Origin: Platanthera guangdongensis
Taxonomy: Eukaryota; Streptophyta; Magnoliopsida; Asparagales; Orchidaceae
Length of the DNA stretch: 64,000 nucleotides
Reading direction: 5' to 3'
NCBI GenBank assembly: GCA_039583875.1
Contig: CM077164.1
Coordinates: forward strand, 64,315,043-64,379,042
Within the stretch, counting starts at the first letter, position 1; each line of letters begins with the position of its first letter. The notes beneath the pieces were generated by a model. It saw nothing but the letters and a program-made list of their open reading frames with translations. It did no database searches and had not been told where the DNA came from. Below, piece by piece: positions 10,570 through 21,111 of this stretch. A program made the translations under genes and the position numbers.

Positions 10570-11495
10570 TCAATCTTTGTTTTTGGGCTTGTCATGTGTC
10601 GTTGCCTTTGTTCCCACGGTTGCACGTGAGCCCCAAAATTACGTCCGTGACATCACCTTCCTCTTCTAACACGAGCTTGTCCGCAAGCTTAAACCAATCA
10701 TAGCCTTGTCGGAAAGCCTCCCAAGCTTCCCATGTGTTCTCTTCAGTGGGCTGGTTTTCCCGTTGTACCAACACCTTAGCTCCTTGTATTTACGATTATT
10801 TACCTGTGTGCGAAGAAGACGAATAGGTTTGAGTTGAACTCGTTCGTTTGTTGTAGGTGGAAGAAGAACCCCAGTGGCACGTGGTTCCCCCTTAAATGGC
10901 TCAAGCGTTGACATGTGAAAAACATTCTGAATCTCTGCGTCCTCTGGAAGATGAAGTCAATATGTCACTGTTCCAATGGTTGTTGTAACCTGATATGGGC
11001 CATAAAATTGCAGTTCCAGTTTGCCGTTGACCCGGTGAATGAGGAAGTTTGATGATGAGGGCGCAAACGTAACCACACCCTACCTCCTCTTTGTATTCAA
11101 CTTCTCGGTGGAGGCCATCATGGTACTGCACTACTTCTTGTGGTTCTAGGCCTACAATAAGTGTTGTTGAGTCATATCCAATCTCTCACTGCTGGAGTCC
11201 TTGGTGATCAACCTCTACTCTTGTTGATGGTTCAGAGGATCACGATTGGATACAAGTTTGAAAGGAGTGGTAGGAGAGCAATATCATATGATGTATTGCA
11301 ACATGATTCCGCTTACGACAACCACTCTACCCATTTCTTTGGTTTCTCTCTTATGAAATGCCTTGAGCACTTTTCCAATACACGATTTACCATTTCGGTC
11401 TGGTCATCATATTAGGGGTGATAAGCTGATGATATAGTCAATGCAGTGCTATTAAGGCTGAATCTCTCTTGACAATAACGACTGGTAAACACTCT
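10570..11495 (-). pseudogene. Chromovirus remnant (Chromo-1): integrase C-terminus and chromodomain
   Basis: Minus-strand fragments match the end of a plant Ty3/gypsy chromovirus polyprotein. In order they are the late integrase core (SAYHP, EKPKKWVEWL near 11350-11430), the GPY/F-like part, HVNA/MSTLEPF near 10900, and a chromodomain-like tail with TWEAWEAFRQGYDWF at about 10660-10740. In intact relatives the chromodomain steers integration to chromatin. Frameshifts are frequent. The frame is broken at 11495 by Copia-2 and resumes at 40701 within the same codon neighbourhood, so this is one element split by 29 kb. Confidence 0.78.
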
Positions 11496-11501
11496 ATCAA
11501 T

Positions 11502-11676
11502 TGAGAGTTATTTACAAGTCAAGTCATTTTTCGTATTATTATTATTACTAGTGCTTATATGTGTACGTGGGGTTTAGTTCCACATCGGGTGTTTACGTTT
11601 ACGAGTCTATTGTAATCTTATATATAGTCCTCAATGGATGAATAGTAATTAGCAAGTATTATTTCCTCTCAATTCA
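11502..11676 (+). repeat. Copia-2 5' LTR
   Basis: It begins TGAGAGTTATTTACAAG and ends CTCTCAATTCA. It contains a TATA-like 'tatatata' near 11620 and a short ATT microsatellite that is longer in the 3' copy, accounting for most of the length difference. Confidence 0.85.
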
Positions 11677-11679
11677 ATT

Positions 11680-11691
11680 TGGTATCAGAGG
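11680..11691 (+). promoter_or_regulatory. Copia-2 primer binding site (tRNA-Met type)
   Basis: TGGTATCAGAGG, three bases after the LTR end, is complementary to the 3' end of initiator tRNA-Met except for the last base. Reverse transcription would start here. Confidence 0.85.
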
Positions 11692-11719
11692 ACCGGTAAC
11701 CCTAATATCCTCTGAGTGG

Positions 11720-12170
11720 GTGATCGATTCTGGTGCTACCCGCCACATGACTGGCTACTCCTCAGGTTTTCTCTCTTACACTCATTTGTCTGGTAAGGAC
11801 AAAGTTATCTCTACTAATGACTTGTTGTCTCCCATTGCTGGCAAGGGCCTGATCTCATGTTCCCCTTCCCTGTCTCTGACATCTGTTCTTCATGTTCCTT
11901 TCTTTCCTCACAATTTACTTTCTATCAGTGATCTTACTCGAGCTCTTAATTGCTCAGTGATTTTTTTTTCCGATTTTTATGTTTTTCAGGAATTGGGTAC
12001 GAAGCAGAACATTGACAGTGGTAGGAACCGAGGTGGTCTGTATTACTTGGATCTCCAACCTTCGCCTACTCTGTCTCTCTCTTGTGCTACTGTTATAGCC
12101 GATGATGTTCGTCGATGGCACTTGCGGCTTGGACATCCCTCTCCCACTTATCTTCAAAAGTTGTTGCCTG
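11720..12170 (+). pseudogene. Copia-2 protease and pre-integrase region
   Basis: The frame opens with the aspartic protease motif DSGATRHMTG immediately after the primer-site region. It continues through LHVPFFPHNLLSISDLTRALNCSV to the GAG-pre-integrase signature WHLRLGHPSP. No Gag or zinc knuckle precedes it, so the normal N-terminal third of the polyprotein is deleted. After about 12170 the frame shifts. Confidence 0.82.
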
Positions 12171-13247
12171 CTTTTGTACCTTTTTACGTACTTTTGTTTG
12201 TGATGTCTGTGATCGGTCTAAACATGTGCGGCACAGTTTCTCACATTTATCTTCTCCTAGTACTACTCCGTTTGATGTTGTTCACCCTGATGTCTGGGGT
12301 CCGTCCCCTGTTGTATCTCTTTATGATTTTCGTTGGTTCGTTACCTTTATTGATTGTTTTTCTCGCACCATTTGGGTATATCTGTTAAAAAAGAAAAGTG
12401 AAGTCTTCTCGTGCTTACATGTTTTTCATAGGATTGTCCAAACACAGTTTAAGGGCTCTATTCGTGTCCTGCGTAGTGATAGTATAGAAGAATATGATGA
12501 TCGTGGGGCATGTGGTTCATACCTCACTAGTCATGGTATCATACACCAGACTACTTGTGTCCACACCTCTACCCAAAATGGAGTAGCCGAATGAAAAATC
12601 GACACCTGTCGGATGTCGCCCGTTGTCTTCTGACCACTATGCATCTTCCCAAATCCTATTGGGGGGAATGCTGTTCTCACCGCGCACCTTATCAAGCGGC
12701 TTCCTTCACGGGTTCTTGACTATACTACTCCCCTCGCTCGACCATGTACCACAACTGTGATCTATACTTCCCACCTGCCTCCTAGTGTTTTCGGGTGTGT
12801 ATGTTATGCACTTATGCCCATATTCATCTGCCTCACCGAGACAAATTAGACCCCTGGGCTCATCGATGCGTATTCCTTGGATACTCTTCTACGACGAAAG
12901 GGTATCAGTGTTACCACCCTCCCTTGGGGCGTATGTTTTGCACTATGGATGTCACCTTTAGGGAAGAGGAATCCTATTTCTTACCTTCGACTCACTCTCT
13001 TCGTCAGGGGGAGAGTAGTCGTGATGCGGATGTTCCTCTTCCTCTTCTTCCTCCTTTGCCACCACAACTTCGTCCTTGCAAGGAACTGGGACCTCCTTTC
13101 CCAGTTCCTCCTCCTATCCCAGTTCCTCTGCCTGATACTCCGATCTCTCCTTTTCCTCACGTGTACCACTGACGCCGCCCGACAAGTATACAGGCTACTA
13201 ACGTTCCGTCTCTACCAGTGCCCACTTCTGCCTCAGATTAAGCGGAT
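12171..13247 (+). pseudogene. Copia-2 integrase, frameshifted
   Basis: The HHCC finger end (CDVCDRSKHVRHSF) and the core with FVTFIDCFSRTIWVYLL are readable around 12190-12400. The second catalytic region is altered to VLRSDSIEEYDD. A stop follows 'TQNGVAE' at 12594. After it the C-terminal part (HRCVFLGYSSTTKGYQCY, about 12855-12915) and a proline-rich linker (13020-13170) are in other frames. Confidence 0.75.
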
Positions 13248-14143
13248 TTGCATATTCCGCTTGCTCTGTTGAACTGTAAGGCTGCATGTACAAAACATCC
13301 CATTTCTAATCATGTTGCTTACCACCATCTTATCCCGGCCCATCAGGCCTTTGTTGCTTCTCTCTCTTCGGTTGTTATGCATAAGACATGGCAGGAAGCT
13401 TTGGGTATTCCAGCCTGGACTCAGACTATGAAGCAGGAGATGTCAGCCTTGGACAAGAATCATACCTGGGATGTTTCTTCACTTCCTCCTGGAAAGAAAG
13501 CTATTGGCTTGAGATGGGTGTTTTCCGTCAAACAGAATCCAGAGGGGAAGGTCGAACGGTACAAAGTGCGAATGGTTGCCCAGGGGTACACTCAGACTCA
13601 GAGAGTTGACTATCAGGAGACCTTCGCCCCTGCAGATAAGATGAAATCTATTCGGGTATTGTTGTCATGCACGGCTTGCATGGACTGGGAAATTCATCAG
13701 CTGAATGTTAAGAATGTTTTTCTCCATGGTGAGTTTGATGAAAAGGTATATATGAAATCCCCCCCGGATTTGTGAAAAAAAGAGCTGAAGATCTTGTCTG
13801 TCGGCTAAGAAGGTTGTTATACGACTTGAAACAGTAGTCTCTGAGAGCATGGTTTGACAGATTCCTCTCAGCTATGATCAAATTTGGGTATAAACAGGCA
13901 CAGTCGAATCACACTATGTTCATTCGGAGACGTGACCAGGGTATTATTGTCCTTATTATCTATGTGGATGACATTGTGATCACTGATAGTGATTTGGAAG
14001 AGATTGTGAAACTCAAGTCCCTCATATCTGCCGAATTTGAGGTGAAAGACTTGGGTAGATTACGATATTTTTTGGGTATTAAGGTGACTAGATCTGATCA
14101 GGGTATCTTTATATCTCAACGGAAGTATGTTCTATACCTGTTG
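13248..14143 (+). pseudogene. Copia-2 reverse transcriptase, first part
   Basis: The RVT_2-type reverse transcriptase is easy to read. It has WQEALGIPAWTQTMKQEM, then LRWVFSVKQNPEGKVERYK, then LNVKNVFLHGEF, and the catalytic YVDDIVITDSD at 13961-13993. One break occurs near 13772-13874. The coding sequence stops dead at 14143, inside the 'SQRKYVLYLL' strand, where Tat-1 is inserted. It resumes at 39739 with 'QETEM'. Confidence 0.85.
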
Positions 14144-14644
14144 TGTACAACCTTCGGCTCGCGAGAGTCGTTTTAAGCAGCGGGACGGAGAAGCTGGCGA
14201 GATGAATTGAAGAAGCGAGTGGGACATTTTTGGTCCACTCGCAGAGGGCGAGACAGGGCTCGACGCTGTCGGCGAGACTTCCTCTAGGGCGCGGACTGGC
14301 CCTTGGGGCGAGAAGGCTCCCATAGGGCGGGATGCCGGCGAGACGAGCAGGTGAGATCGTCTCGCCCGCTGATCATTTTCTCACTCGCCATGTAGAAGGA
14401 AGGATGTTTTTACCTTCTTACCCCCAAGGGGGATTTTACTCTTCTACCCCAGGTAATTTTACCCTTCTACCCTTGGTGGTCTGCATATAGCTCTTTAAAA
14501 CAGCGGAGTTTGGCTGTTGGCAGACCCGACTCAGGGTATTATGGTAATTTCAGGTCGGTTCAGTATGGTTATTTGCAGATCAAGCTCAGATGCCTATAAA
14601 TAGACCGATAAGGTGCCTTGAAGGGTTGTTGAACCTTTCCATAT
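14144..14644 (+). repeat. Tat-1 5' LTR, first part
   Basis: Matches 39025 onward in the 3' LTR. It contains the TATA box 'ctataaatagaccgat' near 14592. It is cut at 14644 by Tat-2; the duplicated target is catat at 14640-14644. Confidence 0.88.
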
Positions 14645-15354
14645 TGTTGAAGCCAGAAATTGACCTCAACGAGAGTTCGAAAATAAGGGGCAGCCGACAC
14701 CTACTTCTCTCAACCCTCGACCACTGACTGGTTGTAAAGGACCTAGAACTGACCCAAAGCCTCAGCAGTGAGGTCCCACCTCTTTCCCAGAAGATCTCTG
14801 AGAGCTTCCCCTCCAAAATCAGAAGCTGGGCTGGAAGCTCCCCAGAAAGCGCTAGAGAGTCTTAGAGAAAAATGAAAGCCTGCCTTCTGAAGAGCCCCTG
14901 CGGGTCTATTTATAGTCTTTGCTGACCTGAAATTACTAAAATACCCTTGGCTTGTCTGCCAATAACCAAATCCCGCTGTTATGAAATTCTGAATGCAGAC
15001 CCTGTGGGCAAATAGGTAATTTTTCCGAGGGCAACAAGGTAATTTCACCCTGGGCCCTGGGCCCACCCGGCGGGAACCCTATGCCGGGAACCATCCCTCC
15101 CTCACTCAGCGGGAGCTAAAGAAAAAAGGACTGAAGGGTCCCCCGGATCGAGCCTGCTTCCGCCCTTCGTGGGCGCGAACCTTTCCGCCCGCCTCTGGGC
15201 AGAAGTGGGTCTCGGCCGGGGTTGTACACAATCGTTCTCGCCTACTCCTAGGCGGGAGCTCTTCCGCTCAGAAACCCAAAGCTAGCCCGAAGCTAGTCCA
15301 ATTCGGGTTCTTGAGGGGGACCTTGGTTCTACCCAACGAATATGAGGTTGTACA
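14645..15354 (-). repeat. Tat-2 3' LTR (full length)
   Basis: 710 bp. Read on the minus strand it starts TGTACAACCTCATATTC and ends CTTCAACA. A TATA box (minus CTATAAATAGACC) is at about 14908-14920. The other LTR (24515-24768) matches only the two ends of this one. Confidence 0.87.
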
Positions 15355-15369
15355 CAATCCCCGCTCTTT
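15355..15369 (-). promoter_or_regulatory. Tat-2 polypurine tract
   Basis: The minus strand reads AAAGAGCGGGGATTG directly before the 3' LTR. The identical word precedes the Tat-1 3' LTR at 39010-39024, supporting its role as the plus-strand primer. Confidence 0.75.
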
Positions 15370-15470
15370 GCGAGCTAGCCTTACGCTCGGAAAGACTCGT
15401 CCAACCCCAAATATTCAGCGGGTATATGCTGACCTGGCAGAGAATCTTTTAGTAGACCCCACCTATGCTC

Positions 15471-15478
15471 TATAAATA
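15471..15478 (+). promoter_or_regulatory. TATA box for Tat-2 antisense gene A
   Basis: TATAAATA lies about 75 bp upstream of the gene A ATG. The corresponding Tat-1 gene has the same word (minus strand, 38905-38912) at a similar distance from its ATG. This suggests the antisense genes have promoters of their own, outside the LTR. Confidence 0.55.
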
Positions 15479-15551
15479 TGCTGTTGAGTTGGTCCCTCAG
15501 GCCATCCCTATTGTCCCCACTCCCTGCGTGAGTCTCCGCCAATTTGTGAAG

Positions 15552-16909
15552 ATGCGCGCCAAACCCGCCGAAAAGCCGCTTTCAAAGGAGCTTCAAGCTC
15601 GTCTCGCGGCTGCCCAGGCACGAGCTCGCGCCCGTTGTGACACGGTTGCCCCCTGGCTGATGGGCAAGAGGCCTGACGGCGAGAGAGCGCCGAGCGATAA
15701 ACTAATTGGTGAGAAGCCCGCCGGAGAGAAATCAGCCGGTGAGAGGCCAGCCGTCGAGAAGTCAGCTGGCGATAGTTCCCGCCCTAAGAAGAAGAAGAAT
15801 GCTAAATCAGTAAGGCGCGACCTGCTGAGAGAGAACCGAGACCCGCCTACCCCAACTCCAAGCCGCGTCGATTCCCTCGCTTGTCTGCCAGAGGTATGTT
15901 TCAGTCCTTTCGCACTTCCCGTTAGCGCGAACATTTCGAGAGTTTGATCATAGCTGTATGTTGAAAAACCACTCCTTTCACAGGGGTCGACACCTAAGGA
16001 TGCCGCCAGCCTTCCGCCTGCGGTCACAGAAGTGGCGGGCCTCTGCAATGAGGATTCGCATTCCGCTACAGGGGGTGCTCCGCTTAACCCTCCAGCTGGT
16101 AGAACCAATCTGATACCAGAACTCACCCTCCCCGCCGAAGGGGTTAACCCTGAGCCGCCTGCTGCCGTGCCGAGACCTCCACCTCTGACTATAGAGGGGG
16201 CACCTGATCCCCCACTTGGCGAGACCTGCCCACCGGAGCGCAGGACCTTTCGACGGGGTCGGGGCAAGCCGCTCCATCTGCTTTTCGGAAAAGGCACAGA
16301 TGATCAACCTGACCCTTCTTGCTGTCCGTCGGGGAAAGACATCTCTCACTCTCCAGGTAAGCGAGAGCCTCCCCACTCTTCAATTTCCCTTCCCCCCCTC
16401 TTATTCCGACTGTTCCTGTTTCCTCAGGGCCAAAAGACCAAGAGGCTGAAAAGGATGAAGAGGAAGTAGAAGAAGAAGAAGAAGAAGCAGAAGAAGAAGA
16501 AGAAGGAGAAGAAACAGGGGGAGATTCGCCCCTCCCTTCCACTGGCGAGATGAAAGACTTTCTCGAGGGCCCCAGGAGCGGAAAGTAGCGAAGGTGGAGG
16601 GTTGCGATAGTCTTGTCGAAGCTCGCGCAGCAGCAAAGGGCCAACTTTGCAGCGGTGAAGAGGATCCACGAAACGATGGAGCGACGACTGGCGATGGTTG
16701 AGCGAGACTGCGCAGACCTCCTCGGCGCGGCGGGATCCCATGATACGGCTTCCGGGGAGACCTCGCCTGGGAGGAACATCGCGCGGATTCGAGATCAGCT
16801 CCGCTTGGCCAACCGGGGGCTAACCACCCTGACGGCCTTCTTCGACCCTCGAGACCCTCCCAGGTCTGGCCGGCGAGAATTAGGTCGTTGGCGGTGGGTG
16901 CCATACTAG
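15552..16909 (+). pseudogene. Tat-2 antisense gene A (three exons, one in-frame stop)
   Basis: Predicted exons are 15552-15893, 15984-16356 and 16428-16909, joined by GT/AG introns of 90 and 71 nt that keep one frame through the whole gene. The start is the ATG at 15552 after a TATA box. The protein has a basic, alanine-rich N-terminus (MRAKPAEKPLSKELQARLAA), a proline-rich middle, a Glu/Asp run, a helical stretch with ANFAAVKRIHETMERRLAMVERD, and the tail GRWRWVPY. Tat-1 has a homologous gene at 37842-38842 ending GGRWKWHKN. An in-frame TAG at 16586-16588 interrupts exon 3. Function is unknown; it does not resemble gag or pol. It runs opposite to pol, which ends at 21112. Confidence 0.68.
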
Positions 16910-17022
16910 GCTTTTAGGGGAGACCTCCCTTTCTTTCTCCATCTTCTTGGCCTACCCCTTCCCTTTGTACCCTTTTCGCTTTTTAGGTCCGGATAATCTC
17001 TTATGAGCCTTGAGTGCTACTG

Positions 17023-17052
17023 TTGTTTATTATTATTATTATTATTATTTTA
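17023..17052. repeat. TTA microsatellite
   Basis: About eight to nine TTA/TAT repeats between antisense genes A and B of Tat-2. Confidence 0.7.
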
Positions 17053-17364
17053 TTCTCTTTTTCTATTGTTGCCTGAGGTTTTCGCCTAGCGAGACCCTAT
17101 CTACATCTGTGTTTTCCCAGCTCCCTTTCTTCATGCTGTCTTTAATGCCTTGCGAACGCCTGACCCACACGTCTCGCTCACTGCTTCTCGCGTACTGAGG
17201 CCGTTTGCCTTCTTCCAGCCTCCCCTGGAGGCTATTGCTTCGCGCCGAGTCAAGGAGAGCTGGTGCGACAGGAGGGAAATCGAGGAGTCAAAGCGTCTGG
17301 AGTCGTTGACTCGTTGACTTTTCCTCCGCCGCATTTCTTCAGAACGCATGATTACCTTGCTTTC

Positions 17365-17372
17365 TATAAATA
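17365..17372 (+). promoter_or_regulatory. TATA box for Tat-2 antisense gene B
   Basis: TATAAATA lies about 130 bp before the gene B ATG. Tat-1 has the same word at 37463-37470 (minus), about 150 bp before its gene B ATG. Confidence 0.55.
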
Positions 17373-17502
17373 GATCGATCCACCTACCCCATTCACCGCA
17401 TTTATTCCAAAACTCCGTTTACTCGTCGATTGCTTTCGCCTTTCCTTGAAGCGCAAGGGCTCTCGTCTTCGCGTCCTCCCTCTCTTCTCTCCTTCCTCCG
17501 AG

Positions 17503-19542
17503 ATGCCAGGTGAGAGCGAGGGCCGCTCCAAGTGCGCGCAATCCTTCCTCGATCATGTCTTCCCGCCCTGCCGGCTCACGCAAGCGGAGTTCGTCACCAT
17601 AAACAAGAACTACATCCGCCGGGGTTCACCGCGCGGAAACCTGGGCGTGAGGACAGGGTGAATCTCGTGCCGGAAGGGGAGCTCGCCATTCCCCTGGAGC
17701 ATTTCGAAGCGGGCCTTCGGCTCCCCCTCTGGCCTGAGGTGCGTCAAGCCTTGCGCTACTACGGGGTGGTGCTCGCTCAGCTCAATCCCAACTCCATCGC
17801 CCTCCTTGTGGATTTCGTCTGCTTCATGCGGGCGGAAAGGATCGAGTTCAATTTATCGATCTTCCGGAAGCTGTTCAATTTCCGAGCCAAGGGAGGGTCG
17901 GTCTTCCTTTCCGGCCAGTCGGTGAAAACGGCGGGCCTTGCTAACAAGCACCACCACTTCGCGGAAAGGTTCGTTTTCGTCGCGGGACCTTTCGACAACA
18001 TCCCTCTCGCCCCCATCCAGTATGACGACGCGACTTACAAGCCCCCCACTCTCGGGGAGCGAGAGGGTGCTCTCGTCGAATTCTTCGGCTCGAAGGTTTT
18101 CGACGTTCCCTTCCTCCGACGAGACCTAGAAGCCCTCTAACCGGTACCCCCCGGCGAAGGTAACTCTCTGGATTTATCTTGCAGAAGCTTATTTCGAGGG
18201 AAAAGCTTTAAAAAACTACGGGCTTTGTAGGTGAGCGAGATCTTTCCGTCCACCAGCCCTTCGAAGAGTCCGGGGCGCTTGCCGACGCCTGCCGGAAGGA
18301 GCCGGGAGCTTCCTCCGCACCAAGCTTTCCGAAGCGGAAATCAAGCTCCCTCCCACCCCCCTTTCCAAAAAGTTGAAACCGACCACCGCGGAAAAGGGCA
18401 AAACGGTGATATTGGCATCTGCCGAGACCCCCGCCGCGACCCCTCCCGCTGTCGCCATGGCGGATGCTGGCCAGCCTGCCTCAGAGACTCCCGCCGAGAC
18501 CTCCTCTGTTGCCGACGAGGCGGAAGCTGGCCTGCTTGCCGCGGAGATTCCGACCGAGCCCTCTCGCGGTCCAGTACCGAAAGGGCACCGGAATTACGGT
18601 TTCGGTGACAAATATAAGGACACAGAGGGCTTGCCTTTGCTTCAGTGGGACCCCACTGACAACCGCATAGCGGTTTCTACCCTTCTCCCCTCCTGGAGGA
18701 AGAGAGATGATGTCACCGGCCACGCCTTCGCGCTGGGATACGGCCTCTACAGCCGGGAAGATGTCGACTCCTTCGACATGACGACGACAAGAGCTCTCGT
18801 TTTCGACGCCGCCCAGGCCCAGCTTTGCACGGTCCAGCTTTCGCACATGGCCGGGCGCCGCACCCTCGCCATAGAGCGAAACTTCGTCGATATGCTTAGG
18901 GCGAGGGATGCCTCCGCGGCGGAAGCCGCCACCCTGAAGGCCGAGTTGGCTGCCGCCCAACAACTCCTCTCCACTCGCCCGACCCACGAGGTAAGTACGA
19001 CCTTCTAACACTCTCGCCCTTCCATACGTTTACGCCTTTCGCCTGAATGGATCGCCTCGCAGGATCTCGGGGAAATTGAACTGTCTCGCGCGCGAGTGGC
19101 CCGCGCCGAGGGTGAGAACCAGGTACTGCGGGCCGAGGTGAAACGTCTGGAGGAGGCCCTAGTCCTGGCCAAGGATCGTCCGCCGCGGGAGGTAAGGGTA
19201 GAGCGCCGTCATTACTCTGCCTATGAGATCGACGTGATCATCCAAGAGAATGCGCAAGCAACAGCGAAGATGGTGATCGAAGTTTTGCGAGAATCAGAGC
19301 TTTTGAACGAAGGAGGCGAGATCCTCACTGCGCGAGGGATCCTGCCTTGGCTGTTCGAACCCATCACCCGACCTGCGGGAGAAGATGGCTCCCCGACAGA
19401 CGGCTCGACGGAGCTTGCGCGAACTAGCTACCGCTCCCCTAGCGAGTCCTCCGGCTACTCCCCCAGCAGATCCTCCAGCGAGACCTCCAGCAGTAGCGAC
19501 AGCGATAGCTCCAGCAGAAACTCCGACAAATCGGCTCAATAG
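17503..19542 (+). pseudogene. Tat-2 antisense gene B (Transposase_28 / 'putative gypsy type transposon' type)
   Basis: Predicted exons are 17503-18159, 18231-18990 and 19063-19542, with introns of 71 and 72 nt. The N-terminal domain has HFEAGLRLPLWPEVRQALRY and RAERIEFNLSIFRKLFNF. I associate these with the plant domain annotated as 'putative gypsy type transposon' (Transposase_28). Exon 2 includes VSTLLPSWRKRD and HAFALGYGLYS, then a coiled coil. Exon 3 has a second coiled coil and an acidic Ser-rich C-terminus. Tat-1 has the same gene at 35361-37314 with the same intron phases (1 and 0). Lesions here are a frameshift near 17623, a TAA near 18138 and a frameshift near 18370 in a C-run. No catalytic motif is visible and the role is unknown; despite the family name it is not a demonstrated transposase. 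Confidence 0.72.
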
Positions 19543-20245
19543 CCTTTGCCCCTGCTTACCTGCTTAGTGTAATCTTGTTTTGAGTTTGATGCAATTAACC
19601 TTTATAAACTAAGTTACTGTAATTTTTGTACAGGGGGCGAAAACCCCTTACTGCTTTCTAACTTCTTTTTTGAATGCGGAAACCTTTGCATTGTCTCTGG
19701 TATGCTTGCCATCTTTACGTGAACCCTAGGCTTTTAGGTGGCGACCGCGTTCCATTTTGAGAGTTGGCTTAGGGGGGATCTGTCAGAAAGGGCATGCCGA
19801 GAGCCTTGCCTTAAAGGCTGCGCCCGGAATCCCTGTCGAGTCATGCTCGCCGGGGTCCATGACCAGATGATCGCGGCGAGAGCCTTGTCGAGGACTCGAC
19901 TGAAACCCCCTGCCGGGAGATTTGTGCCGAGAGGCCTTCCGGGAGGGTTGTGTCGAGAGCCGTGCCGATAGGGGTCTGGGTCATTCCCTCCCTGTTTAGG
20001 GCTTGAAAGTGTTCAATTCAAAACCTGTTAACAAGGGGCTTTGTGACTCCGTCATGATTTCAACTCCCCCGTCTGCTTGACGTAAACCCAGCCCTCGAGT
20101 CCTCTCGGGGACATTTTTGAACAAATAGGACCCCTTTTCCTTCTTCCCCCCGAGAGATCCTTCGGCCCTGTCCAGCAGTGGGAACCTAACAACAGGTCTA
20201 CTCGGGATCCTGTTTATCCCCTCCAACTTTTCTTCCCACTCTCTT
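19543..20245. other. Tat-2 non-coding stretch between antisense gene B and repeats
   Basis: No domain is readable on either strand. It probably contains the 3' ends of the convergent pol and gene B transcripts. Confidence 0.5.
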
Positions 20246-21042
20246 CCTTCCCCCCAGGTGTGCCTACAACCCTGCCCAGCTAATGAGAGCCTGAGCAGCG
20301 AGTCTACCCGGGGCCGAGCAGCACTCGGGGTCCCTTACCCCCACAGGCGAGCTTTCGGACCTGCCAGATAGTGAGAGCCTGCGCAGCGGGTCTACCTGGG
20401 GCCGAGCCAGGCTCGTGGTAGTGCAAAAATCTCCAAAAACCAATCCTTTCCCCCCAGGTGTGCCTACAGCCCTGCCCAGCTAATGAGAGCCTGAGCAGCG
20501 AGTCTACCTGGGGCCGAGCAGCACTCGGAGTCCCTTACCCCCACAGGCGAGCCTTCGGACCTCCCAGCTAGTGAGAGCCTGCGCAGCGGGTCTACCTGGG
20601 GTCGAGCCAGGCTCGGGGTAGAGCAAAGATCTTCAAGAACCAACCCTTTCCCCCCAGGTGTGCCTACAACCCTGCCCAGCTAATGAGAGTCTGAGCAGCG
20701 AGTCTACCCGAGGCCGAGCAGCACTCGGGGTCCCTTACCCCCACAGGCGAGCCGTCAGACCTGCCATCTAGTGAGAGCCTGCGCAGCGGGTCTACCTGGG
20801 GCCGATCCAGGCTTGGGGTAGAGCAAAGATCTCCAAGAAGCAACCCTTTCCCCCCAGGTGTGCCTACAACCCTGCCCAGCTAATGAGAGCCTGAGCATCG
20901 AGTCTATCCGGGGCCGAGCAGCACTCGGGGTTCCTTACCCCCACAGGCGAGCCTTCGGACCTGCCAGTTAGTGAGAGCCTGCGCAGCGGGTTTACCTGTG
21001 GCCGAGACAGGCTCGGGGTAGTGCAAAAATCTCCAAAAACCA
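20246..21042 (-). repeat. Tat-2 3'-UTR repeat, 200 bp x 4
   Basis: Units begin at about 20246, 20446, 20646 and 20846 with 'ctttccccccaggtgtgcct'. Each unit is a dimer of two related halves of about 100 bp, both containing 'gagagcctg[ac]gcagcg[ag]gtctacc'. Read on the minus strand this core, 'AGACCCGCTG...AGGCTCTCA', is related to the 86-bp unit of the Tat-1 array (31018-34834). Units differ by a few percent. Confidence 0.82.
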
Positions 21043-21111
21043 GAAGGAAACCAAACATGAGAGAGAACTCGAAGATGTTATTACAAATAGGATTTACAAC
21101 CTTGCCCCCCA

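Noticed and set aside
17503..19542. Calling antisense gene B a working transposase
   Set aside because: The family name includes 'transposase', but no DDE or other catalytic motif is visible and it sits inside an LTR element that moves by its own integrase.
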